Shown here piece by piece: positions 10,860 through 20,700 of a stretch of 64,000 bases of DNA. The position numbers and the translations under genes are program-made. Numbering within the stretch: the first letter of the stretch is position 1; each line of letters opens with the position of its first letter. The DNA comes from Ditylenchus dipsaci (lineage: Eukaryota > Nematoda > Chromadorea > Rhabditida > Anguinidae): assembly GCA_004194705.1 (NCBI GenBank), contig SADC01001323.1, positions 248,001 to 312,000 of the forward strand. Reading direction: 5' to 3'. The notes below the pieces were generated by a model that saw only the letters and a list, made by a program, of their open reading frames with translations, made no database searches and was not told the origin of the DNA.

Positions 10860-11550
10860 TCGAAAATTTATTCGCTACTAGGGTCGAATTATGATTTGAA
10901 AAATTAACAAGCATAACTTGAATATAAAGTTGAATAGCTCATGTCATACTCCCGCGGTTCAAGGGTCAAGCACCCCGAAAGCCACGGGTCACACACATTT
11001 TTTTTAATTCTGGCAACACATCTAAGGGTAAATCGACCCTGCTCTACACCATAGAGGTGAAATACCGTGTATCTTCTAATAAGGTCCCACCTTCTATTAC
11101 GACCCCACCTTCTAATAAGGCCCCACCACCCAACAGGTGTTGAAAAATAAGGCCCCACCTCAAAAAAGGCCTAATGAGGTCTAAAAGGCATATTCTAATA
11201 AGGCCCCACCTTCAAAAAGGGGTTGAAAAATAAGGCCCCATGGGTCCTTATTAGAAGATATACGGTAAGAACTTTATAGATAGTGAAAAATAATTTTTCG
11301 GCTGACCCGCAGGTCCCTACCCGCGTCCCAAATTCGCCAATTTGACCCGCGGGTCACTGACTTGTGGGTCACGCAGAAACTGGGTTTGAACGTTATTATA
11401 GCAAATCTGTTATTCCTATGTTGTAGAGCAGGGTCGATTTTCTTATAGATCTGTTAAAATCGGTGAGAAGTGATGGCTGGGAGCCGAGATAGAAACAAAA
11501 GCGTTTGAAAAATTGACCCGTGACCCGCGGGAGTATGACTGGAGCTAATA
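10860..11550. repeat. Foldback with an embedded TACCGTATTT-family MITE (11063-11267)
   Basis: The outer arms pair: CATACTCCCGCGG near 10950 and CCGCGGGAGTATGAC near 11530. Inside, 11063-11267 starts TACCGTGTATCTTCTAATAAG and ends CTTATTAGAAGATATACGGTA, with GGCCCCACC units. No gene. Between 10497 and 10860 I see only AT-rich sequence. Confidence 0.7.
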
Positions 11551-11698
11551 AAAGTAAAAAAAACAAGGCTCGGACGAAAAAATGTAGCTGATACAGCAAA
11601 AATATTTGCTTTGGCGCCATTTAGCAGGTTTTCGTTACTAGGTTTTCACCTAGCCCACGGGCTTTCAAAACAGGCAGTTGAGTCAATTGTACTGAATT

Positions 11699-11768
11699 TG
11701 GTGGTGTAGTGGTAAAACGTTTGCTTTTTAAAACAAAGGTCCCGGGTTCGACCCCTACCGGTGGCACC
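11699..11768 (+). tRNA. tRNA-like sequence, probably a pseudogene or SINE head
   Basis: An A-box-like TGGTGTAGTGG and a B-box-like GGTTCGACCCC lie 40 bp apart, followed by GGTGGCACC and a T6 tract. The T stem pairs poorly, and the 5' sequence does not pair with the 3' GGTGGCACC as an acceptor stem should. I therefore do not call it a functional tRNA and cannot assign an anticodon. Confidence 0.3.
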
Positions 11769-11936
11769 TTTTTTCTGCATTGTTTTTTTAATTGGAAACG
11801 GCATATTTAGATCCAGAAAAATGTGAGGAATCCTAAAAAATTTTGTTCGGACCGCATTTCCCATTGTTTTTGGGTCGAATTTGTGTATTTAAATTTGTAT
11901 ATTTGACTTCAGATATCAAGGTAAATGACTGTTTCA

Positions 11937-12130
11937 AGGGTATTATCCACCTGTATACTATCCTAACTAGCTGGAAAGTGTCCGAACTACATGGATAATG
12001 TCCAAACCACGTGGATAGTATCTAAACCATCTGGGTAGTAGTTAAACCATCTGGATCGTGTCCAAGCCGTCTGGATAGTATACTATCCAGATGGTTTGGG
12101 TACTAGTACCCAAACCATCTGGATAGTATA
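11937..12130. repeat. Degenerate ~20-bp tandem repeats
   Basis: Drifted copies of a unit like GTCCAAACCATCTGGATAGT. Similar arrays of GGGTACTATCCAC type lie at 8510-8930 and 24600-24800. No coding signal. Confidence 0.65.
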
Positions 12131-12219
12131 CCAATATTTGCTTTTGCCAATGATATCACTGCGCGTGGGGGGTTCGATACTGCAACCACAAGAGTTTGTG
12201 CCCGGTCATTTCCTAGTCA

Positions 12220-12425
12220 GAATTTTGAAAAATTTGGAAGGAATTCAAGTTTTTTAGTCTGAACCAACCAAACCAAGTGGTCGTCCCCTTGGATCAAAAA
12301 TTTTTTTTCACTTTTTCGGGTTCCAAACACTTGTTTTCCGGACTTATTCGGACATGCTGAAGATGGTTTGACAGTGGTGAAATGCCGTTTTCTCGAGTAT
12401 TTTTTAAGTTTTGGGAAATGATTGA
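12220..12425. repeat. Inverted copy of the AAGTGGACGACCACTTGG dispersed repeat
   Basis: The reverse complement matches the 6520-6735 unit in order: tail, CCAAGTGGTCGTCCCCTTGG, then GAAGATGGTTTGACAGTGGT and CTCGAGTATTTTTTAAGTTT. It extends the family consensus to about 200 bp. Confidence 0.65.
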
Positions 12426-12452
12426 CAACAAATCCAATGCATTCAAGTCTTA

Positions 12453-12591
12453 CCGATTCGAGCTGCTGTAGCTGCTTCTGTCTTGCTCATTCTGGCTTGC
12501 TTCTTAGCAAATAGCTTCTAATGCGTCACGTGAGCACTTTGTACTTGCTTCATCTTCAGAGATCGCTCGGATCGGTTGGTAGAATTCATCT
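12453..12591 (-). CDS. Possible orphan exon
   Basis: On the minus strand, TTTCAG at 12592 precedes an open stretch ending at GTAAGA near 12452. One frame starts MNSTNRSERSLKMK but stops after 23 codons. Another reads EFYQPIRAISEDEASTKCSR with one TAA. Good splice-site look-alikes and no repeat ends suggest a host or transposon exon, but no neighbouring exon joins it and no family is recognised. Confidence 0.25.
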
Positions 12592-13481
12592 GAAACCAAG
12601 AAAACACATTAATTTTTTGCAAAAAAACATTCGGACACCAGAAAAATTGTCTGAGACACCTGTTTTCGACAGAACCCACTATACCAAAATGTAGCCCTGA
12701 ATCTCCTCTTTCAGATAGACGTAGGAAAATAAAAACTGACGTAACGTTGTTACGCCACTTTGAAGTGAGTAAAAACGCAAAAACAGTAAAAAAACGCAAT
12801 TGCCGATTTTTCTTTGTCTTGAAAGCCCGTGTAGCCGTTATAACGTGCAGCTATAAAAGTTCAGGCAAAGTGACCTTCTACCCCAGATATAACCTACCTT
12901 TCTTACAGTCAAACCTCGATTTAACGACCCCCACCTCAAGTTCGTTCCCACCTAGGGTCCGACACTTTTTTAACCCCATTTTCAAAATATTTTATCGATT
13001 CGTTTTTGACAGTCTGGTAGCAAATATCGTAAGGATTCCGATTTTGCCGATCGTTTTTCAAAAACCTAAAGTTTTCGCTTTTAAAAAATCAAAACCTCAA
13101 TTTAACGACCCCCCTTTTGAAAATTAGAGGGTCGTTGAATCGACTCTGCCCCGTTAGCGCCCAAATTGTTTGCGCCAAAAATCGTTATAGCAAAAACCGT
13201 TAAATTTTTAATTAATTAGCTTGCTACATATGCTTTTTCTAAGTAATTTCGTGAATATTCTCATTCACAAGTAAATACTCAAATTGATGCCAGAGAGACG
13301 GGCTACATTTTGAGCATAAGGTTGTAAATGACCATATCTGCAAAATTGACTAAAAACTGCAAAAGTTCTCAAAAAAGTACAGAATCTCGGAAATTTTGGA
13401 TTTTAGTAAATTTTGCAGATGTGGCCATTTACAACCTTACGCTCAAAATGTAGCCCGTCTCTCTGGCATCAATTTGAGTAT

Positions 13482-14798
13482 GGCTCAAATTGAATTGCAG
13501 CGGTAAAACTGTGAATTTCAACGGTAAATTAATTTTTTTTCAACAGTTTTTTTAAATTTGCCATAAAACAATGAAATTCAACGGTAAATTTGTGAAATTC
13601 AACGGTGAATTTATCGTAAAGTCAACTTCATAGTCCGTTGCGTCATAGAAATGACCCCAAGGGTAAATAGTTTGGCGCAAAGCATAAATTTTGTTTCAGA
13701 TGAAATCCTTATATTAATTACCAGCAAGCAAAATACACATTCCTGTCCCACAACACTGCCTTTATTCAGAAACAACAATAACAAAGAAAAAAATTTAAGC
13801 CAGACAACATATTTTCAGACTCTTTTTATGGCGTGACCAATCTTTCTTTTCCTCCCTCTCTTCTGCCTTCCTTCCAGTGGCTGCGGCAATGGATCGATCA
13901 GCTTCTCGGCCTCCATCAGCATGAGCGAGTATTTGCAGACGACGTCTATGATTCCCTCAGGGCACGTGCAGTAAATGTAGCCGGCATAACAGCTTGACTT
14001 CTTCAGCGAGTAGAACGAGTTTCGCAGTTCCTTATAGCGTGTTCAACTAGTGTAGGAAAACCTAAAATATAACAGATAATAGGATTGCTGAATTCCTTCA
14101 TACATGATTGACCAACCTTCTGTCAGACAATCGTGTGGCTTGCTCCAGCTCTTCCCACATCGGTCGCGATCCCTCGGCAGTTCCTTTGTAGTCTTTCGAG
14201 CCAATCAGCCACATGTGCTCTTCCTCTTCAACGAAGTAAATGACCGGTCTCTTCTCTTTCTTCAGAGCCTACATCGCCTTTCGCACATTGCAGTTCAGAC
14301 TTTTCAGGATTGACGGGACTTGCGCCACTTCCTTAACTCACCCATAATAATTCGGCTTGCTATGTCAAGGTTGAAGCTACCTTTCTCTCCGGATCGATGC
14401 TTCGGTCGTGAACGTATTGCTCCATCAAGAATCTCTGCAAGCTAAATGTAAAAAAATTACTCGTCACAAACGATTTGTCTTGATGGAAAGTAATGAAACC
14501 ATCTGCTGGATACAGTAAGTATGGATAGAACTCACCACTTGTGATTGGAGGCGCCCCATCAGCGATCAGTATTCGTGGCTAAAATAGTGCTGAAGTTGTT
14601 TCTGCCTGAACGATTCAGAAACATTGATACACAAATAAGGCAACGGACTGTGAGGTTGACTTTACCATAAATTTACCGCTGAATTTCACAAATTTACCGT
14701 TGAATTACATTGTTTTATGGCAAATTTGAAAATACCGTTGAAAAAAATTAATTTACCGTTGAAATTCACAGTTTTACAGCTGCAATTCACTTACAGCC
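13482..14798. mobile_element. MULE with 9-10 bp TSD and coding remnants
   Basis: Begins GGCTCAAATTGAATTGCAGC and ends GCTGCAATTCACTTACAGCC. ATTTGAGTAT flanks both sides (13472-13481 and 14799-14808). Subterminal units resemble TTCAACGGTAAATT and are inverted between the arms. The interior holds MULE transposase pieces on the minus strand. This ties the GGCT...AGCC, 9-bp-TSD class in this window to MULE coding sequence. Confidence 0.85.
13808..14440 (-). pseudogene. MULE transposase fragment with SWIM zinc finger
   Basis: The minus-strand reading gives LQRFLMEQYVHDRSIDPERK, then, after a break, a segment with RPVIYFVEEEEHMWLIGSKD, then a SWIM-type block with YIYCTCPEGIIDVVCKYS (C-x-C, eight residues, C-x-Y where the canonical motif has C-x-H), and a basic tail KRGRKRKIGHAIKR that looks like an AT-hook. 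SWIM fingers sit near the C-terminus of MULE transposases. An in-frame TAG lies near 14268, the final SWIM His is Tyr, and the DDE catalytic region is missing, so this is a remnant. Introns near 14040-14110 and 14345-14380 are inferred from splice look-alikes. Confidence 0.65.
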
Positions 14799-15358
14799 AT
14801 TTGAGTATTAACTTGTAAATGAGAATATTCACGAAATTACTTAGAAAAGGCATATGTAGCAACTTGCTCAACTTGCTTAATTATCATATGACAATTGTCA
14901 TTATGAGAAATTGTCATTTTGTCATCTGACAAAATGACAAAATGATAATTCTCATTGTCATTTTGCAATCACTGGTAGCAAGCTCGTTAATTAAAAATGT
15001 AACGGTTTTTGCTATAACGATTTTTGGCGCAAACAATTTGGGCGCTAACGGGGTAGAGCCGTTAAATCGAGGTTTTGATTTTTTAATAGCGAAAACTCTA
15101 GATTTCTGAAAAACGATCGGTGAAATCGGAATCCTTACGATATTTGCTACCAGACTGTCAAAAACGAATCGATAAAATATTTTGAAAATGGGGTTAAAAA
15201 AGTGTCGGACCCTAGGTGGGAACGAACTTGAAGTGGGGGTCGTTAAATCGAGGTTTGACTGTATAATGTATCCCTAGGACCGGTCCTCAGGGGTACGTTA
15301 TAACGAAGGTTGAATGTAATCAATTTGTGAAATTCACTTGTTGATTTTTGAGAAATCG

Positions 15359-17181
15359 ATGAACAAAAGTCTTGGACTGCTATCTTTTCGTGGTCTGGAT
15401 GCATTTCTCTTTTCCATGAGAGGGCAGAGTAAGTTCTATTTGATCTGTCTAAACTAATACCAAGCAAACCTTTTTAGGTAGAGGATTACGAGCTGTCTAT
15501 GAACGAGGACTGGCAAAGTTGTGCCATTTCCGTTTGTGTTCTACGTAATAAAAGTGTTTTTAGGGATCTTTATCATCGTCGAATGCTCTTGGGTGCTGAT
15601 CCGGTCATTAGTAGGTCTGCTCTTCCGAATTGGTGAGTTTAAGCTTATTTTTACGCGTAAATTATCGCAAGATATTGTTTTTTAGGCATTACCCTTCAGA
15701 AATATCGGCGCTTAAAAATAGGTTGGATCTGCCACATTTGGACTCCGATCTCTTGGTGCAATCGCTGACAAATGCTTCGTTCTTCGAAAGAAGTGATATT
15801 TCAGAAGGTGCTAAATTGGCTCAACCAAGCAATGAAAGTGAAGGATTTGATGCATCCGAATACGAAAGTAACGCCTCTATGGTCAGCAATGGTTGGTCTT
15901 TTGCTTGATCAATTTCACATAATTCTCACATCTTCAGTATTTAGGAATGCAGAAGTTGGAGTCCCTGACCCTTGCCTTCCTCAGATGTCATTGGCCGTTA
16001 GCTCCGGAAGAGTTCATCTGCATGGTTGCATCTCTCCTTCTCTCTGATGAGTCTTTGCAGCGATTAGCCAACTCTCTTAGTCTGAACCATCTGGTACGCA
16101 CTGGTGAATTTCCACCTACAAAAGAAACGCTCTCTGATGCCATATATGCTCTAGTGGACATATTAGATGCAAGGGAAGCCCAGCACTTCGTGGTCCGTTT
16201 CGTAATGCCTTACTTGGTTGAGCTAGATCTAGAAGATGTAATGCCATTCCGCAATCCACTCCCAATTCTCGTCAATTATCTGAATAGCAGGAAGGTCAAA
16301 TTTTTGGGAACTGGACAGAAGGATGGGTTCAAGTCTCAAGGGCAACTGTTGGTGGAGCCACGACTTCTTTATTCTAATGGTGCCAGCACTGCTATGCCTT
16401 GTTATGTGGTCGGAATATATGTAGATCAAAAGCTTATTGGAGAATGTGAGTTGTATTTTTAAAAACTATGAGAAATAACAAATGTTGTGGTGAGTCGAAA
16501 TGGTGTATTTTATGTGCTTTTAGTAGTTAAATTATTACGGAGCAACAGAACCTTAGGGGCCCCACTCGCCAGAACCCTAGGGGCCCCAGTCATTTTAAGT
16601 CTAATCTATGTAAAAAAATATTCAATTTGAATTTGCGCCTCATTTATTTTTCGCATAGATTAGACTTAAAATGACTGGGGCCCCTAGGGTTCTGGCGAGT
16701 GTGGCCCCAAAGGTTCTGTTTAGCCATTATTACTTTCAAATTTCTAGCTCCTGGGGAAAAGGTTTGTATCGCCATGGACTTGGCTGCTCAAGACGCACTT
16801 CTGAAGCTTTGGAAAGTCTCAAATCGCAATCGAGTTTTTCCATTCAAAGATATTGACTCCATCTCCAGCGTCTTTCAGCATCGTGCTAACAAGCAAAATC
16901 ATAGCATCAAGGACATTTGTGAAGACAGGTTGTCGGTTCCTTGAGTTTTATGTAATTTCTTTGACCCTTACTTTTGCAGCACCGATTTGCATCTTCTGAC
17001 AGAAGAGCAGCTGCGCTTTGAACCGATGGATGTGGAGGAAGAAGCATATCGCTATGTCAAGGATATCAAACCGGTGGTTGGGTTGCCACACAGGAAGCTG
17101 CTCAATCACAAGTTCTCTCGGGGTTCTAAGACTGCAAACACGCAAAGAAAATTGGTCAAGCCTCTCGTCAGAAACATTTAA
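15359..17181 (+). CDS. MRPL44: Mitochondrial large ribosomal subunit protein L44
   Basis: Seven exons: 15359-15428, 15478-15517, 15564-15632, 15686-15891, 15945-16445, 16748-16928 and 16980-17181, summing to 422 codons plus stop with no frame break. The N-terminus (MNKSLGLLSFRGL) is basic and hydrophobic, fitting mitochondrial import. RSALPNWHY at the exon 3/4 junction matches the family's PNWDY region. Exon 5 covers the RNase III-like fold, then GASTAMPCYVVGIYVDQKLI and PGEKVCIAMDLAAQDALLKL form the dsRNA-binding domain. The family is a structural mitoribosome component that has lost RNase III catalysis. The choice of a 46-nt intron at 15518-15563 is decided by homology. A palindromic MITE sits in the last long intron, and a pogo MITE ends 98 bp upstream. 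It is convergent with TDP-43, with about 600 bp between the stops. Confidence 0.93.
16545..16718. mobile_element. Palindromic MITE in an MRPL44 intron
   Basis: The inverted arms start CAGAACCTTAGGGGCCCCAC and close with the complement ending GGTTCTG. A second inner TCTGGCGAGT...ACTCGCCAGA pairing is present. It lies wholly in the 302-nt intron between exons 5 and 6. The TSD was not resolved. Confidence 0.75.
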
Positions 17182-17362
17182 AAAATAATATTCAGGAAAT
17201 TTTGTTATTGGTCCAGTGTTGTGTCGGTGTCGATAAAAAGATAATTGCCGTTTAGCTTCTGCAAAGTTTTGTTCACTGGTCATGGGTGGACTGATGCTCA
17301 GGGTGGTTTTTTTTTCGTCAATTTTCCATTATTCCAGCGGCATGGGATTACTTAAATTTACT

Positions 17363-17614
17363 TACCGTGTTTCCTCTGATTAAGCGGTCAGTGGTTCATT
17401 TTTCATTGTTCCAAAAGTTTGAAAAATTTAGGTCGATCTCGAGATTTTCGGTTGCTCAACCCAAATTGAAAAAGCGGTATCGGTAGAGCTCGTGAGAGTT
17501 AAGAAAACGCTGAAAACAGCTTTCCAATATAATGTATCTGGTCTGAGATATAGGTCCTCGAAGTAGAGGGGGCCGGTTTATTAGAGGGTGCTGTTTGATT
17601 AGACGAAATACGAT
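17363..17614. mobile_element. TACCGTATTT-family MITE between MRPL44 and TDP-43
   Basis: Left end TACCGTGTTTCCTCTGATTA; right end TAGACGAAATACGATA, its diverged complement. It fills much of the intergenic gap between the two convergent genes. Confidence 0.65.
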
Positions 17615-17785
17615 ACATTTGTAAACGCTGTTCTAAATCCCAACGTCCAGTAGAAAATTCAGTTGCTTCTCAAAGTAAATGGAACAGTCGTTTTTATTGA
17701 GTAGTGTTAACAGGAAAAAAAGGATTTCTCAAATATATGTGATAAATAATAGTTGTTGGTTTCGTTTGATGCATCCCGGCAGTTT

Positions 17786-20700
17786 TCACAGCCAAGGTTT
17801 GGTTTGTCCAACCATATTGTTGCTATTGCCAGCTCTGGCATATCCGTTGAAGTTGTTTTGTGCATATTGCATTCTGGTGGAGTCATTAGGTCCATAGGGA
17901 TTGCCCAGAACACTTCTCACTGCATTGCTGTCCATGCTGCTTGTCTGAATGGCTTGTTGAGGTGCGACACTGGCTGAACTGTTCTGAGCAACCATCCTAA
18001 GTTAGAAATGCTTATTGCTGTGATTCGGTCAATGTTATTATAAATTTAAAATTTTTCTTCTCAAAATTTTTCTTTTCTTACCAGAAAGCTTTCATAGCAG
18101 CGTTGGCCACATCCGGATTCATGCGGTTCAATGCTGGAGCTAGCTCTTCAGCTAAAAATCATGGCAATGAACATGATTTCTTGAAGCAAATAAAAATGGC
18201 CTTACGCAAGCCTGTCGGTCCATTCATCCGACCGCCGCCAATCATCTGGCCATGCTGCTGTTGTTGGGCGTACCCGTCAACATAGCGAGAGGAGGCATGT
18301 GGCCTAGCTGGAGAATTACCTCCTCGAGAATTACCGTAGGGAGCAGGGTATGGAGAATATCTCTGAAGATTAATTAGAATAGCTACAAAATTAAGAAAAC
18401 CCCGAAAAACCAACCGCCGCTCCTCTAACCTGTTCCACGACCATTGTATTGAAGACAGAGCGGTTTACCATTTGTTGTTGTGGCTGAAGGTCATAGTTGT
18501 TATTTTCATAGCCTGCACTAGCTTGATTGAAGGCGTTTCCAGATCCAGAGCTAAATTTGGTGATTGGTACACCAGGCGTATGCCGGATTGACGAGGAGGG
18601 TGATCCGAAACTCTTGGGATCAACCCTTTTGGAACAGCTGCAGTCACTACCACAGGCTGCTCGTTCATAAGAAAGTCGGCTTGACGGATCAGCTCTTTGG
18701 CTACCATGGGATTACTGAGGGTAACAAAAGCAAATCCACGAAATGGTTTGGGAATGAACACGTCCAGCACTGTCGCTTTAGAATCACTGAAATTTTTTTC
18801 ATGAAGATATTAGTAATTTCAAGATTGAAACATACATTCGATGAGCATGCGCTTCGAAAAATTTCTTCAGTTCATCCTTTGTGGTCTTTTCCAAGATTTT
18901 ATTGATGAAAAGCTTAGGGTTGTGGTAGGCGTTCGGCTCTCTGGAGTCCTAGAAAAATGTTTTCTTTTGGTAAAACTTGAAAGATAAGAAGTGAGTTTAC
19001 TCGAGTCAGTGGAAGTCTAACTTGACAGTTTCGATCACTAATGACGTGTGGCACCTGCGATAGCACTTTTATTTGACTATCATAGTCGGCCATTTTGACA
19101 AAGCCAAAACCTCGAGATTTGCCAGAACTGGTGCTTTTTATCTAAATGGGGTGAATGAGTTAGGTTGGGAGAAAGTCTCGGAGAGCACTCTACGGTGGTC
19201 ATAAAGACAGTAAAATAAAATGACGAGAAATTTATCCCACAATTTAAAATTTTTATTTAGACCTTTTATTACCGAAAACTTTGAATGGCAGCAAATACTT
19301 CACAACTAACTTCATAACTTGATAAGCTTTTCATTCAAGTATCAAAAACAATTCATAACATACTATGAAGTTATTAACTTGTAGAAAAATGCTTACAAAA
19401 AGTTTTCTATCGACACCTGTTTTCCGGTAATCTTTTCACGTCGTAAAAAATTATTTGGTACATTAAAAGCTAATTGACTTTTATGACACTCTTGATGATC
19501 AAGCGTTTATTAAACCTTTAACCTTTATTAAACACAAGCTTTACAAAAGCACTACTCTGGCATTTATTTCAAGAATTAAATTAGCGTAGTAGTAGACTGT
19601 CTTTAAAGGGCCTGACCTCTTCCTACTCGGTGGTCCCCGCCAATTCAAAAATTTTCCCTCGATCATTGGACTTCTGTACGGATTTTTCCGCCACGTTTCT
19701 AACAAAACTAGGCCTGAAATCAAATTTTAGGCTTAGTTTTGTTAGAAACCTAGCGGAAAAATCCGTACAGAAGTCCAATGATCAAGCGAAAATTTTTGAA
19801 TTGGCGGGGGACCACCGAGTAGGAAGAGGTCAGGCCCTTTAAAGGACCATGCTCTTTGCGCGCAGCGGCATGCGCAAAATTTGAATTGGCGGGGGACACT
19901 TCTCTTTCGTCTCGCACTGCACTCTTTTGAGTTATGGCGAACGACTCCAAAGATTAAAGTTTGAGTTTTTTAAAGTTTTTTTTTAATTAAAAATTCGTGT
20001 CTGAAAAAATGGATAAAACGGAAATATGCGACGTTATGGAGAAAAAGTGCAACGTTTTGCGTAAATGTGCCTGGTTTTGCACATTTTTTGCCTGGTATTA
20101 ATGGCCGCTTTGCTTACAAGGGCATATAAAAGGCGCGTAGAAAAAGAGCGTAGGCGTTTGGTCCCTTTTGTGACATTTTTGGCGTTCTGCCCTATATTCT
20201 ATTTTGGCCTTTTTAGGCTTTATTTTGAAGCCATTTTGTGGTTTGTAAGAAATTTATTAGCCCCGACTAACATGCGCTGGCCTACCCTAAGCCTAAAGCA
20301 TAAGTTAAAAAAAGTCCTAAGTGGCTAAACAGAACATAGGGCAGAACGTCAAAAATGTCACAAAAGGGGCCAAACGCACCTACGTCATATAAAATAAAAT
20401 AGCAAAATAATAGCGATCTCAAAAAACTGGAGATGTAAATCATTGATTAATATAAGAAGCCTTATCTTCAGAAAACGGGGCACTCATTGGATTGCTTCAC
20501 GAAATGCTTCACAAAAACGTGGCACTTCTTCTCGAGAAAGTGGCATGTTTACGTATCGTCCAAAAGAATAAGAACTTTACCACTAAGACCCGGGTCTCGA
20601 TAACCCGACACATGAAAAAGAGGTGTTGGTTTTTGGAAAATCGGTGTGGCAAAAACTATACTTCTTCTGAAACTGCATTTAAAATAAAAACCCTTGCGTC

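Larger units (their letters stand above)
12906..15261. mobile_element. pogo/Tc1-type MITE expanded by nested elements
   Basis: Ends CAGTCAAACCTCGATTTAAC and GTTAAATCGAGGTTTGACTG, with TA on each side (12904-12905 and 15262-15263). The arms are inverted for about 240 bp (TTCGTTCCCACCTAGGGTCC and complement), then for further inner segments. Inside lie a palindrome at 13278-13478 (TTGATGCCAGAGAGACGGGC) and a MULE at 13482-14798. Its right end is 98 bp before the L44 start codon. Confidence 0.85.

Noticed and set aside
15518..15563. A 19-nt micro-intron in MRPL44 (GTAATA...TTTTAG)
   Set aside because: A donor 27 bases upstream gives a 46-nt intron of normal size, keeps phase, and yields a better match to the family.
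18564..18905. Plus-strand ORF of 113 codons
   Set aside because: Antisense shadow of TDP-43 RRM2 exons.
20065..20328. 87-codon ORF with a hydrophobic, membrane-like stretch
   Set aside because: Lies in a foldback repeat within a TDP-43 intron and shares sequence with dispersed repeats.
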